The notes beneath the pieces are model-generated. The model was not told where the DNA came from, did no database searches, and saw nothing but the letters and a program-made list of their open reading frames with translations. A stretch of 64,000 bases of DNA. It comes from Lactiplantibacillus mudanjiangensis. GTDB lineage: Bacteria; Bacillota; Bacilli; Lactobacillales; Lactobacillaceae. A program made the position numbers and the translations under genes. Positions 45,501 through 53,975 of this stretch are shown piece by piece; the stretch's first letter is position 1, and each line of letters begins with the position of its first letter. The stretch is taken from NCBI RefSeq assembly GCF_005405385.1, contig NZ_BJDY01000002.1, forward strand, positions 62,001-126,000, read 5' to 3'.

Positions 45501-46079
45501 GTGAGTCAACGATTCGATTTCTTAAACGATCAAGCGGTTGATTTGAAAGCCTCAAAAGAGCACCTACTTCAAACGATGGCTGATCTAGATGAAACCGTGG
45601 TTACCCGCTTTAAGACCGCATTTGATCAAGTGGCTCGTGAATTCAGCCAAATTTTTGGTCAAATGTTTGGCGGTGGGAAAGCCGAATTGATTTTAACCGA
45701 CCCCGATAATTTATTAACGAGTGGGGTCGATATTATGGCACAGCCACCTGGTAAGAAGTTCCAACGGTTGAGTTTATTATCCGGTGGTGAGCGGGCGTTA
45801 ACGGCCATTACGTTGTTATTTGCGATTTTGGCAGTTCGACCAGTGCCATTTAGTATTTTGGATGAAGCCGAAGCGGCGTTAGATGATGCCAACGTCGATC
45901 GCTTTAGTCAATATTTGAATGATTTTCAAAATGAGACCCAATTTGTCATCATTACCCACCGTAAGGGAACGATGGTACATGCTAACGTCTTATATGGGGT
46001 CACGATGGAAGAGTCTGGGGTCTCGAAGATGGTTTCTGTTTCATTGGATGAGTTAAAAGATCAAACCACCACCTCATAA
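42513..46079 (+). CDS. smc: Chromosome partition protein SMC
   Basis: Chromosome condensation ATPase. ATG at 42513, 10 bases after AGGAAG, gives MQLKSLTISGFKSFADKT. About 1188 residues: Walker A GPNGSGKSNIIEAIRWVLGE, two long coiled coils extremely rich in Gln and Ala, hinge around residues 505-660, signature LSGGERALTAITLLF, Walker B FSILDEAEAALDD. Confidence 0.97.
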   Translation: MQLKSLTISGFKSFADKTKIDFQSGMTGIVGPNGSGKSNIIEAIRWVLGEQAVKSLRGTKMTDVIFAGSANRKPLNMAKVTIVFDNSDHFLPLDYAEVSITRKLFRNGDSEYLINNQACRLKDIMNLMVDTGLGKESFSIISQGRVEAVFNAKPEDRRSIIEDVAGVLKYKKDKQTTETKLAETTDYLDRVNDIIAELTQQKEPLAEQASLARDYQDQKQKYDYLDRSRLVKKLTVAHDQLVGVNEKLAQAKALMQDYRRQSEAGATKLATLKLQQSAQLKAKDVLAAKNLELTKTIENTQGQQGVDAERRQNQQATQTRLEADLATAKAQVANLTAQQTQLDQQLADQQAQVKSLQAEVTALTTATSEAGRQQLADQLTSLRNAYIDEKQVQAELNNEAKNLTKQHQQTGSQTDALAQRIVQAQAQLKQAETTVNVQNRDQSQLANQVAMQQQTLQQQREQLKATQLKIDDQQQRWLSAAGLKEKAKSQLEALQALQDRYTNYYAGVRAVLQHRQSFPGIAGAVSELLTVPADYAKAIELALGGQLQNVVCDTQATVKQVVAFLNQNQAGRATFLPLERMQARQLPVATERALASQPGVIGVASELVSADPQFTAIKRYLLGTTVIVDTLTHAQAISQTRQFRCKLVTLNGEVVASGGAVTGGRNRHDNQGPLQQQAQAEQLAKDIDQMQASLVTYEQALAKSKQAAQDLTAQVETTQQRLTDLKDQLSQVQAQLQAAQASQQQLARQVKALVYEQEQRAGEADSYDDQVAKNQAAIEANTRKLADYQQQMTTVEQQQNDYDQYQKDQAGKLQAKRETLVTLKERCKQTQQQVSQCAEQLRDQQAAQSQAEAALTTVQDALNTQQLSVKERDALLTKAKAEQVKVVAEQEQVQTSLTQLNDEVATLTDQQTRTQQLAAAATDDYRRLELSQTKLTGEIEHATADLNEKYQLTVEAAQADVSDLELSAIAEQLKLLKRGLDEIGTVNLGAIDEYDRVSQRFDFLNDQAVDLKASKEHLLQTMADLDETVVTRFKTAFDQVAREFSQIFGQMFGGGKAELILTDPDNLLTSGVDIMAQPPGKKFQRLSLLSGGERALTAITLLFAILAVRPVPFSILDEAEAALDDANVDRFSQYLNDFQNETQFVIITHRKGTMVHANVLYGVTMEESGVSKMVSVSLDELKDQTTTS

Positions 46080-46098
46080 CAAAGGAGTGTATTAATAT

Positions 46099-47574
46099 AT
46101 GGGATTATTTAGCCGCTTAAAAGAAGCTTTTAGCCAACCAGAATCGGCTGCTGAGTCACAAACTAGCCAAGCTAATAGTGAAGCTGTTGTTAGTGAATCG
46201 GTTGCCAGTCAAGCTGTTGAAAGTGCCACTAGTACGGCACCCGTTGCCAGTGAAACGGTCGTTGCCGAATCCGAGGCAGCACCAGTTAGTGCGCAGTCAG
46301 AAGCGACGAGTTCAGTACCAACGAGTGCCGAGAGCTCAGCCGCACCAATGAGTGCCGAAAGCACGGCACCAGTAACGAGTACCGAAAGTGAAGCACCAAG
46401 TATTGCTAGTGAAGCGACCAGTCATGAATTAACCGCAACGGAAAGTATGGCGGCACGGATTAAGAGCGCTCAAGCTAGCGTTGCCGCAGCCAATGCCAGT
46501 CTTGCTGCTGGCCCAATTTCTGCTGAAACAGCTTCCGCAACGCCTGCTTCTAGTGCACCAGCGAGTGCGACTGAAGCTGCTGTTTCGACCGCACCAGTAG
46601 TTGACTCCGCTGAAGTGGCAGAAAGCACGCCAGAACCAACGGAAGCCCAACGTTATGACGAAGGCTTGAAGAAATCACGGCAAACATTTGGGGCACGAAT
46701 TAACGCCTTTTTAGCCAATTTCCGACATGTTGATGAAGCGTTCTTTGACGATTTGGAAGATACGTTAATCGAATCTGATGTGGGTTACGAAACTGCCATG
46801 CGGATCAGCGAAGAATTACGTGATGAAGTGAAGCTACAAAATGCCAAGAGCAAAAAAGATATTTCTAGCGTTATTGTTGAGAAACTAGTCGATATGTATG
46901 GCGAAGCCGGTGAGGGTGAAGACAATTCCATTCACATGGCGACATCTGGTCCAACCGTCATTTTGTTTGTCGGCGTCAATGGGGCCGGTAAAACGACGAC
47001 CATTGGGAAAATGGCGAACATGTACAAGCAACAAGGTAAGAAAGTCTTGTTAGCAGCCTGTGATACGTTTAGAGCCGGCGCTATTCAACAATTACAAGTC
47101 TGGGGACAACGTGACGGTGTTGACGTCGTCGCGGGTCCTGAAAAGAGTGACCCAGCTTCAGTTTGTTTTGATGCGGTTAAGAAAGCCAAAGCCGAAGATT
47201 ACGACATCTTATTTGTTGATACTGCCGGTCGGTTGCAAAATAAGGTTAACTTGATGAATGAACTGGAAAAGATCAAACGGGTCATTACGCGGGAACTACC
47301 AGAAGCACCACACGAAGTCTTGTTGGTCTTAGACGCAACGACTGGACAAAATGCCTTGAACCAAGCCAAGTTGTTTAAACAATCAACTGATGTGACCGGG
47401 ATTGTCTTAACGAAGCTTGATGGAACGGCTCGTGGGGGGATTGTGTTAGCGATCCGTAATGAACTCCATCTGGTGGTCAAATACGTTGGATTAGGTGAAA
47501 AGGTCACCGATTTACGACCATTCAATGCCAACGACTTTGTCTACGGGTTATTTAAAGACGTCATTACGGCATAA
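46099..47574 (+). CDS. ftsY: SRP receptor FtsY with long acidic Ala/Ser/Glu-rich N-terminal region
   Basis: Docks SRP-ribosome complexes at the membrane. 491 residues. Residues about 10-185 are low-complexity, almost only A, S, E, T, V and P, with recurring SAES/ASEA-type units; this A domain is much longer than in Bacillus. The N domain begins near 190 and the G domain shows GVNGAGKTTTIGKM, DTAGRLQNK and TKLDGTARGG. Ends in a terminator before ylxM. Confidence 0.96.
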   Translation: MGLFSRLKEAFSQPESAAESQTSQANSEAVVSESVASQAVESATSTAPVASETVVAESEAAPVSAQSEATSSVPTSAESSAAPMSAESTAPVTSTESEAPSIASEATSHELTATESMAARIKSAQASVAAANASLAAGPISAETASATPASSAPASATEAAVSTAPVVDSAEVAESTPEPTEAQRYDEGLKKSRQTFGARINAFLANFRHVDEAFFDDLEDTLIESDVGYETAMRISEELRDEVKLQNAKSKKDISSVIVEKLVDMYGEAGEGEDNSIHMATSGPTVILFVGVNGAGKTTTIGKMANMYKQQGKKVLLAACDTFRAGAIQQLQVWGQRDGVDVVAGPEKSDPASVCFDAVKKAKAEDYDILFVDTAGRLQNKVNLMNELEKIKRVITRELPEAPHEVLLVLDATTGQNALNQAKLFKQSTDVTGIVLTKLDGTARGGIVLAIRNELHLVVKYVGLGEKVTDLRPFNANDFVYGLFKDVITA

Positions 47575-47582
47575 TTAGTGAT

Positions 47583-47623
47583 GAAACGGTTTTTCGGTTA
47601 ACGGAAGACCGTTTTCATTTTTT
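47583..47623 (+). terminator. Terminator after ftsY
   Basis: GAAACGGT / ACCGTTTTC outer stem with an inner TTCGG..CGGAA stem, then T6. Confidence 0.82.
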
Positions 47624-47645
47624 ATGGCGAAATCGCGTTAGTTGG

Positions 47646-47674
47646 TTGACGTGACGGGGAAAAATCGGTACTCT
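47646..47674 (+). promoter_or_regulatory. Promoter of ylxM-ffh
   Basis: TTGACG at 47646-47651, 17 bases, TACTCT at 47669-47674. Confidence 0.6.
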
Positions 47675-47717
47675 AAGTTAGTATGCAGTCACGCAATCGT
47701 GACCGAAGGAGCAAGCG

Positions 47718-48065
47718 ATGGAAATTGAAAAAAATTATCGAATCAACTCCCTATTTGAATTTTATGAACCACTACTAACGAATAAACAAAAAGTTTATAT
47801 TCAGTTATACTATGGTGATGATTATTCTTTAGGCGAGATTGCCGCCGAGTTTTCGGTGTCACGGCAAGCGGTTTACGATAATATCAAGCGAACCGAAAAG
47901 ATTTTAGAAGGTTACGAAGCCAAACTCCATTTGTATCAGGCGTTTGTGGAACGTAACGAACAAGTCGATGCGATTTCGGCGTACATTCAGCAACACTATC
48001 ATGGTGATGCGGATTTAATGAAAATGATTCAACAACTAGTCAACTTAGAAGCTGACTCAGAATAA
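47718..48065 (+). CDS. ylxM: SRP accessory DNA-binding-like protein YlxM
   Basis: 115 residues with a sigma-70 region-4-like helix-turn-helix ([20 protein letters not shown]). In streptococci YlxM binds Ffh and 4.5S RNA and modulates the SRP GTPase cycle. Directly precedes ffh. Confidence 0.93.
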   Translation: MEIEKNYRINSLFEFYEPLLTNKQKVYIQLYYGDDYSLGEIAAEFSVSRQAVYDNIKRTEKILEGYEAKLHLYQAFVERNEQVDAISAYIQQHYHGDADLMKMIQQLVNLEADSE

Positions 48066-48088
48066 AAAGTAAAGGTTAGGTGACTCTG

Positions 48089-49540
48089 ATGGCATTTGAA
48101 GGCCTAACAGAGCGTTTACAAAACGCAATGACCAATCTCCGTCGGAAGGGGAAGGTCTCAGAAAGTGACTTACGGCAAACCATGCGGGAAATCCGTTTAG
48201 CTTTGCTGGAAGCCGATGTTAACTTTACCGTGGTTAAGGATTTCGTGAAAACGGTCCGCGAACGCGCGTTGGGGGCGAAAGTCCTCGAAGGGTTAAATCC
48301 AGCCCAACAAATCGTCAAGATTGTTGACGAAGAATTAACGAAGACGATGGGGGAAACGGCAGTGCCGTTGAACCAATCTGACAAGATTCCAACGATCATT
48401 ATGATGGCTGGGCTCCAAGGGGCCGGTAAAACGACCACCGTTGGGAAGCTCGCTTTAAAGCTGAAAAATGAACAAAATGCGCGACCAATGATGATTGCGG
48501 CCGATATTTACCGGCCAGCCGCCATTGAACAGTTACAACAAGTTGGGTCACAAATTGACGTGCCTGTTTTCCAATTAGGCACCGATGTTGATCCGGTTGA
48601 AATTGTGCGGCAAGGGTTAGCGCAAGCCAAAGAAAATCACAATGACTATGTCTTCATTGATACCGCTGGTCGTTTGCAAATTGACGAACAGTTGATGGAA
48701 GAATTGGCCAATATTAAAGCTCTGGCTCATCCTGATGAAATCCTCTTGGTAATCGATGCCATGACCGGTCAAAATGCCGTCAACACCGCCCAAGGGTTTG
48801 ATGACAAGCTTGATGTGACTGGGGTTGTCTTAACCAAGTTAGATGGGGATACCCGTGGTGGGGCCGCCTTATCAATTCGTGCTGTGACTGGGAAACCAAT
48901 CAAGTTCGTTGGTCAAGGTGAAAAAATGACTGATTTGGATGTCTTCCATCCAGATCGAATGGCTAACCGGATCTTGGGCATGGGTGACATGATGACCTTG
49001 ATCGAAAAGGCCCAACAACAGTTCGATGAAAAACAAGCTGAAGAAATGAACATGAAGATTCAAGAAAACAGCTTTGATTTTAATGATTTCATCGATCAAC
49101 TCGATCAAGTTGAAAAAATGGGTAGCATGGAAGACATCATGAAGATGATTCCTGGGATGGCCAACAATCCAGCCATGAAGAATATGAACATGGACCCCAA
49201 AGATATGGGGCACGTGCGGGCCATTATTTACTCTATGACTGCGCAAGAACGGGTTGATCCTGATTTGTTGAACCCTTCGCGTCGTCGTCGGATTGCGGCT
49301 GGTTCTGGTCGACCAATTCATGAAGTGAACCGGATGATCAAGCAATTTAATCAGACGAAGAAAATGATGAACCAAATGTCCAAAGGTAACTTTGCTGGCA
49401 TGGAAGGCCTGATGGGCGGCGCTGGTGGTGGCGGTATCGGTGGCAAGATGCAACAAATGGCCATGAAGCGGATGGTTCGTCAGACCAAGAAGAAAAAACA
49501 AAAGCGTTTAGCCAAGGCCATGCGCCGTCGGAAGCGTTAA
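48089..49540 (+). CDS. ffh: Signal recognition particle protein Ffh
   Basis: ATG at 48089 gives MAFEGLTERLQNAMTNLR; a GTG three codons earlier overlaps the ribosome site. 483 residues: N domain, G domain (GLQGAGKTTTVGKL, DTAGRLQI, TKLDGDTRGG), then the Met-rich M domain that binds signal peptides and 4.5S RNA, with the SGRPIHEVNRMIKQFNQ helix and a basic tail. Confidence 0.97.
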   Translation: MAFEGLTERLQNAMTNLRRKGKVSESDLRQTMREIRLALLEADVNFTVVKDFVKTVRERALGAKVLEGLNPAQQIVKIVDEELTKTMGETAVPLNQSDKIPTIIMMAGLQGAGKTTTVGKLALKLKNEQNARPMMIAADIYRPAAIEQLQQVGSQIDVPVFQLGTDVDPVEIVRQGLAQAKENHNDYVFIDTAGRLQIDEQLMEELANIKALAHPDEILLVIDAMTGQNAVNTAQGFDDKLDVTGVVLTKLDGDTRGGAALSIRAVTGKPIKFVGQGEKMTDLDVFHPDRMANRILGMGDMMTLIEKAQQQFDEKQAEEMNMKIQENSFDFNDFIDQLDQVEKMGSMEDIMKMIPGMANNPAMKNMNMDPKDMGHVRAIIYSMTAQERVDPDLLNPSRRRRIAAGSGRPIHEVNRMIKQFNQTKKMMNQMSKGNFAGMEGLMGGAGGGGIGGKMQQMAMKRMVRQTKKKKQKRLAKAMRRRKR

Positions 49541-49575
49541 TTTAAAACATTTTTTAGCCTGTCAAGAAAAAGTCC

Positions 49576-49604
49576 TTTACAAGCTATTGATTTACTGGTA
49601 TATT
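49576..49604 (+). promoter_or_regulatory. Promoter of rpsP-khpA
   Basis: TTTACA at 49576-49581, 17 bases, TATATT at 49599-49604. Confidence 0.65.
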
Positions 49605-49636
49605 ATTACCTGTTAAAGAATTCGGGAGGTGTTTAA

Positions 49637-49909
49637 ATGTCAGTCAAGATTCGTTTAAAGCGGATGGGTTCTAAGAAAAATCCATTTTACCGGATTGTTG
49701 TCGCTGATTCACGTTCACCACGTGATGGTCGTTTTATCGCCCAAGTCGGCACATACAACCCACTTACAGAACCAGCCCAAGTTAAACTTGAAGAGGAAGA
49801 TATCCTCGGTTGGTTAAACAATGGTGCCCAACCTTCAGATACGGTTAAGAATATCTTATCTAAAGCCGGTGTCATGAAGAAGTACCACGAAGCTAAGTTC
49901 ACTAAATAA
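49637..49909 (+). CDS. rpsP: 30S ribosomal protein S16
   Basis: 90 residues with the [21 protein letters not shown]-terminal block. Start behind GGGAGGTG. Confidence 0.98.
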   Translation: MSVKIRLKRMGSKKNPFYRIVVADSRSPRDGRFIAQVGTYNPLTEPAQVKLEEEDILGWLNNGAQPSDTVKNILSKAGVMKKYHEAKFTK

Positions 49910-49926
49910 TAAAGCGGTAATAGATC

Positions 49927-50184
49927 ATGGCAGATATTAAAGCTTTAATCATTACAGTCGTGACACCATTGGTTCAATATCCAGCTGATATTGCGGTTAG
50001 TTTCAAAGAAACCAATCGTTACTTAGAATATAACTTAACGGTTAATCCTGAGGATATCGGTCGGGTGATTGGTCGCCAAGGTCGAGTTGCTTCGGCAATT
50101 CGCACGATTGTGTATAGTGTCCGAGTTTCAGGACCTAAACGTGTTCGTCTTACGATCGAAGATGGACAGAAAAAAAACTCTTGA
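49927..50184 (+). CDS. khpA: KH-domain RNA-binding protein KhpA
   Basis: 85 residues; KH motif with the GxxG loop in GRVIGRQGRVASAIRTIV. Forms a dimer with KhpB in streptococci and lactobacilli and affects cell division and RNA. In most Firmicutes rimM-trmD-rplS follow directly; here a terminator and repeat copy C intervene. Confidence 0.94.
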   Translation: MADIKALIITVVTPLVQYPADIAVSFKETNRYLEYNLTVNPEDIGRVIGRQGRVASAIRTIVYSVRVSGPKRVRLTIEDGQKKNS

Positions 50185-50218
50185 GCGAAGCAGCGATGTT
50201 TTGTTTAAGAGCTTTTTT
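50171..50218 (+). terminator. Terminator overlapping the khpA 3' end
   Basis: AAAAAACTCTT pairs with AAGAGCTTTTTT (one bulge) around a 20-base loop; the khpA stop codon lies in the 5' half. Confidence 0.7.
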
Positions 50219-50229
50219 ATTACCATAAC

Positions 50230-50771
50230 TAAAGGTTGAAAATAATTATGGCGATAGAAGCCTTACTGGTATTGGTCTGAGTGATGCTAAATTGGTCACC
50301 TACGTCAGTCAGCGATTCTGCCGGCGGTGGGGACCGGTTCCAGCCAAAGGACGGGCTTCCACCTCGCTTTTGAGCCTAGCCAAAACCACTAGTCTCAAAA
50401 GTCGTCTACATCGTAAAGTCCGGCAAAAGCACCCGGACTAACGGTGTCGTCACGGCCAGCGCCATCACTGGCTGACTTCGGTTATATCGCAGATGTTAAA
50501 TAGTTTTGTGATCACGAAGATAACCGAGAGTGAGCGCACATTGAGCCCAGCCATGGGAGTCTCTTAGCGATTTATCGCTTAGAGCGTGGCGTTTTTGAAA
50601 CGCGGGTTAGGCGGTTCAAAACGATGGTTCAGACCGCACTTTGGCTGAACCGGTCCACCCACAGGGTTCCGGCTCAATGTGGGCGAACGGTAGGTGGCAA
50701 GTATGACTAGTCTTGGCCGTTAAATACTTGTCATATCAACGATTATTGTTAAAAAGTATCTTTCAACCTTT
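50230..50771 (+). mobile_element. Long structured intergenic repeat element, copy C (two-arm)
   Basis: About 542 non-coding bases. Ends are TAAAGGTTGAAAA and TTTCAACCTTT. The two inverted arms have cores at 50325-50356 and 50631-50674. The palindrome TTAGCGATTTATCGCTTAG is at about 50563-50581. Perfect direct repeats ATTACCATAAC flank it at 50219-50229 and 50772-50782, the clearest target-site duplication of the family. The element sits between khpA and rimM and thus splits a conserved operon. Confidence 0.88.
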
Positions 50772-50811
50772 ATTACCATAACAATTTATCAATTTTTGAG
50801 GAGGCTAATAT

Positions 50812-51336
50812 ATGGATTACTATCGCGTTGGGACATTAGTGAATACTCACGGGATTCGGGGTGAAGTTAAAGTTGTCGTCATCACCGATTTTCCTGAAAA
50901 ACGGTTTGCTAAGGGTCAAAAAGTCACGTTATTTAAAGATGTTGATGCCACAACAGGTGGCGTTTCGATGACGATTTCAAAGTCACGCGAACAAAAAGGA
51001 CTCTTTTTCCTGACATTTAAAGGGTTCGACAACATTAATGACGTTGAAAAATATAAAGGCTGGACCATTAAAGTGGCCGCTGAAACCTTGCATGATTTAC
51101 CAGAAGGTGAATACTATTATCACGAAATTGTCGGCTTAAAAGTTGTCACGACTGATGGTGAGACGTTGGGTAAGATTAAAGAAATCTTGTCTCCAGGCGC
51201 TAATGATGTCTGGGTCGTACAACGCGACCATGGTCAAAGTGATGTTTTATTGCCAAAGATCCCGCAAGTGATTAAAAATGTCGATATCGAGGCTGGCCAA
51301 GTGACGGTAGAACTCATGGAAGGGTTGATCGATTAA
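50812..51336 (+). CDS. rimM: 16S rRNA processing protein RimM
   Basis: 30S maturation factor binding S19. 174 residues, two barrels; N-terminal [18 protein letters not shown] and C-terminal PRC-barrel with [16 protein letters not shown] overlap with trmD. Its promoter must lie in or after repeat copy C. Confidence 0.96.
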   Translation: MDYYRVGTLVNTHGIRGEVKVVVITDFPEKRFAKGQKVTLFKDVDATTGGVSMTISKSREQKGLFFLTFKGFDNINDVEKYKGWTIKVAAETLHDLPEGEYYYHEIVGLKVVTTDGETLGKIKEILSPGANDVWVVQRDHGQSDVLLPKIPQVIKNVDIEAGQVTVELMEGLID

Positions 51337-52076
51337 TGCGGATTGATATTTTAAGCTTATTCCCGCAGATGTTCGATGGTCCGTTGCACACATCAATGAT
51401 CGGAAACGCCGTCAATGACCAGAAAATCGACATTGGCGTGACCGACTTCCGCGATTACACCACGGATAAACATAATCATGTTGATGATTATCCTTATGGT
51501 GGTGGTGCCGGAATGTTACTTCAACCACAACCGATCTTTGATGCTCTAGCGAATGTACAAACGAAGCATCCTGAAAAGGGTCGCGTTATTTTGCTTGATC
51601 CGGCTGGGTATCAATTTAACCAAAGTGTGGCTGAAGACTTTGCTAAAGAAGATCATTTAACGTTTATCTGTGGTCACTATGAAGGCTACGATGAACGGAT
51701 TCGCTCGCTCGTGACTGACGAAGTTTCGTTAGGGGACTATGTCCTAACTGGTGGCGAACTTGGTGCGATGGTGATGATTGACGCGACGGTGCGTTTGATT
51801 CCTGGTGTTTTAGGTAATGCCGAATCAGCGCCCGGTGACTCATTCTCATCTGGTTTATTGGAATACCCTCAATATACGCGACCAGCTGATTTTCGTGGGA
51901 TGAAAGTGCCAGATATCTTGTTAAGCGGTGACCATGGTAAGATTGATGACTGGCGGCTGGAACAAGCCTTAAAACGGACGTATGAACGGCGACCAGACAT
52001 GTTAACTGGATTAGATTTATCAGTTAAAGCACGACAAATGTTGGCGGATATTAAAGCCGATGCCGACGAAGCTTAA
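51336..52076 (+). CDS. trmD: tRNA m1G37 methyltransferase
   Basis: 246 residues; SPOUT trefoil-knot blocks [13 protein letters not shown] and [20 protein letters not shown]. Prevents frameshifting at G37-containing tRNAs. Confidence 0.97.
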   Translation: MRIDILSLFPQMFDGPLHTSMIGNAVNDQKIDIGVTDFRDYTTDKHNHVDDYPYGGGAGMLLQPQPIFDALANVQTKHPEKGRVILLDPAGYQFNQSVAEDFAKEDHLTFICGHYEGYDERIRSLVTDEVSLGDYVLTGGELGAMVMIDATVRLIPGVLGNAESAPGDSFSSGLLEYPQYTRPADFRGMKVPDILLSGDHGKIDDWRLEQALKRTYERRPDMLTGLDLSVKARQMLADIKADADEA

Positions 52077-52083
52077 AGAAGGC

Positions 52084-52112
52084 TTGCACTGATAATTAGG
52101 ATATGGTATTCT
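52084..52112 (+). promoter_or_regulatory. Promoter of rplS
   Basis: TTGCAC at 52084-52089, 17 bases, TATTCT at 52107-52112, just after the trmD stop. Confidence 0.65.
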
Positions 52113-52117
52113 ATTTA

Positions 52118-52185
52118 TTGGCTGTTAATGCCCATAAACGACATTCCGCTGACCAAAGCTGTCACGAATATCGGCGAAAGGAAGA
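52118..52185 (+). promoter_or_regulatory. Candidate L19 leader
   Basis: A transcribed leader of about 70 bases precedes rplS, where Firmicutes often have an L19-type autoregulatory leader. Fold not verified. Confidence 0.3.
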
Positions 52186-52191
52186 TATATT

Positions 52192-52548
52192 ATGCGTCAA
52201 AATCAATTAATCGAAAAACTTACTTCAGAACAACTACGGACTGATATTCCTGATTTCCGTCCTGGTGACACTGTTCGGGTTCATGCCCGCGTTGTCGAAG
52301 GTACCCGCGAACGTATCCAATTGTTCGAAGGTGTTGTTATCAAGCGTCATGGTTCAGGTATCAGCGAAACCTATACTGTTCGTAAGATCAGTAACGGTGT
52401 CGGTGTTGAACGTACTTTCCCATTACACACCCCACGGGTTGCTTCAATTGATGTTATCCGCGAAGGTCGTGTCCGTCGTGCTAAGTTATACTACTTACGT
52501 GACTTACATGGTAAGGCCGCTCGTATCCCAGAACGTCGCCGTAACTAA
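52192..52548 (+). CDS. rplS: 50S ribosomal protein L19
   Basis: 118 residues, [20 protein letters not shown] and [16 protein letters not shown] blocks, basic C-terminus. End of the ribosomal cluster. Confidence 0.98.
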   Translation: MRQNQLIEKLTSEQLRTDIPDFRPGDTVRVHARVVEGTRERIQLFEGVVIKRHGSGISETYTVRKISNGVGVERTFPLHTPRVASIDVIREGRVRRAKLYYLRDLHGKAARIPERRRN

Positions 52549-52599
52549 TTTAGATCATTTAAGCTTAATTGCGTAACTGTCGTTGCGAATTAGGTTAGG

Positions 52600-52635
52600 C
52601 CGTCTTAACTGTTTAACAGTTAGGGCGGTTTTTTT
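52600..52635 (+). terminator. Terminator after rplS
   Basis: CCGTCTTAACTG / CAGTTAGGGCGG with a 5-base loop and T7. Confidence 0.9.
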
Positions 52636-52766
52636 GTTAGTTAATAACCAGGTTTAATGGAACATTGCCTAAATAGCACTAAACGTTACACGCGTATAAT
52701 GATGGCGTTGAAGATCGTGTTCAATGGTTAAATCAGGTATACTTACTAGGTAAAGGGGGATTTACT

Positions 52767-53633
52767 ATGCAAGAAAAATCAGTGTTTCATATTAATGGCT
52801 ACGTCGGCTTAGTATTGGCCGTATTGTTCGTGCTAGGTGGTGGTTGGTTAATCTGGTCAGGCGCGACTGATGATCATATTGTTAGTGTGTTCTTAGGGGC
52901 GTTATTGATTGTGATTGCAGCGTTTGGGGCCAGTTCACTGACGATTGTTGGGCCGAACCAAGCTAAGGTTTTAACGTTTTTTGGGAAGTACATTGGGACC
53001 ATTCGTGACTCGGGATTGTTTATGACCGTGCCGCTAACGTATAAATTTGCGATTTCATTGCGTGTTCGGAACTTTAATAGTGCGATTTTAAAGGTCAATG
53101 ATTTACGTGGAAATCCGATTGAAATTGCGGCCGTAATTGTGTTTAAAGTGGTCGATACGAGTACAGCTTTATTTGCAGTCGATGACTATGAACAATTTGT
53201 GGAGATTCAAAGTGAGTCGGCGGTTCGTCACGTGGCTTCTGAATATCCGTATGACACGTTTGATGATGCAAAGAAGATTACCCTCCGGAGTAATCCAACG
53301 GAAGTCTCCGACCGTTTAACCGCCGAATTACAAGAACGGTTGAATGTGGCCGGCGTTGAAATTGTGGAAACGCGCTTGACCCACTTGGCTTACGCGACTG
53401 AAATTGCTAGTGCGATGTTACAGCGGCAACAATCATCGGCCATTTTATCGGCACGGAAAGTGATCGTTGAAGGGGCGGTTTCTATTACCGAAGAGACGTT
53501 GAAACGGTTAGAGAAAGATACCAATATGCAGATTTCGGATGATCAGAAGGTCCAATTGATGAATAATCTCATGGTCACCATTATTTCAGAACGTGGGACG
53601 CAGCCGATGATTAATACATCTAATGTGAAGTAA
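52767..53633 (+). CDS. SPFH/band-7 (slipin/prohibitin-like) membrane protein
   Basis: 288 residues. Two hydrophobic segments at about 9-33 and 40-58, then the SPFH domain (GPNQAKVLTFFGKYIGTIRD through about residue 230) ending in a helical region. Members form large oligomers on the inner membrane and often organise membrane proteases or microdomains; the specific partner is unknown here. Monocistronic between two terminators. Confidence 0.9.
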   Translation: MQEKSVFHINGYVGLVLAVLFVLGGGWLIWSGATDDHIVSVFLGALLIVIAAFGASSLTIVGPNQAKVLTFFGKYIGTIRDSGLFMTVPLTYKFAISLRVRNFNSAILKVNDLRGNPIEIAAVIVFKVVDTSTALFAVDDYEQFVEIQSESAVRHVASEYPYDTFDDAKKITLRSNPTEVSDRLTAELQERLNVAGVEIVETRLTHLAYATEIASAMLQRQQSSAILSARKVIVEGAVSITEETLKRLEKDTNMQISDDQKVQLMNNLMVTIISERGTQPMINTSNVK

Positions 53634-53652
53634 GCATATTAAGATAAAACGA

Positions 53653-53690
53653 TAGAGAACCGATGCTTTGAGGCATGTGGTTCTTTTTTT
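53653..53690 (+). terminator. Terminator after the SPFH gene
   Basis: AGAACC..GATGC / GCATGTGGTTCT and T7. Confidence 0.85.
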
Positions 53691-53708
53691 GATAGTTATT
53701 AGTCCCAC

Positions 53709-53727
53709 TGTGTTACAATGTAACACA
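53709..53727 (+). promoter_or_regulatory. Operator/-10 of the toxin-antitoxin operon
   Basis: Perfect inverted repeat TGTGTTACA-A-TGTAACACA. A TACAAT hexamer (53714-53719) lies inside, so a bound antitoxin would cover the -10. AAGGAGG follows immediately. Confidence 0.75.
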
Positions 53728-53741
53728 AGGAGGCGGTACTG

Positions 53742-53975
53742 ATGGCAACGATTACGGTACGTGTTAATGATGACGAAAAAGCTTGGCTACAATATATGGC
53801 CGAGTTTTATGGCATTTCACTCTCAGCTTTATTGGTAAAATATTCGATTAAAGACTTAGAAGATGAGTACGATCGGCAAACGGCACAAGTTGCGCATAAG
53901 AAGTGGCTTGATGACAATCAGCGGACTGTCTCAATGGGCGAAATCATGCGTGAATTTAGCAGTGGAGACGACTGA
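53742..53975 (+). CDS. RelB/DinJ-like antitoxin (ribbon-helix-helix, DUF6290-type)
   Basis: 77 residues. N-terminal ribbon ATITVRVNDDEKAWLQYMAE and helix with GISLSALLVKYSIKDLEDEY give the RHH DNA-binding dimer. The rest is charged and likely wraps the toxin (QRTVSMGEIMREFSSGDD). One-base overlap with the toxin gene and a palindromic operator at the promoter are typical of autoregulated type II systems. Confidence 0.88.
   Translation: MATITVRVNDDEKAWLQYMAEFYGISLSALLVKYSIKDLEDEYDRQTAQVAHKKWLDDNQRTVSMGEIMREFSSGDD

Noticed and set aside
48872-49501. 209-codon minus-strand frame, His/Leu-rich
   Set aside because: Exact antisense of the Met-rich M domain of ffh; His-rich composition is the complement of ATG codons. 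No ribosome site.
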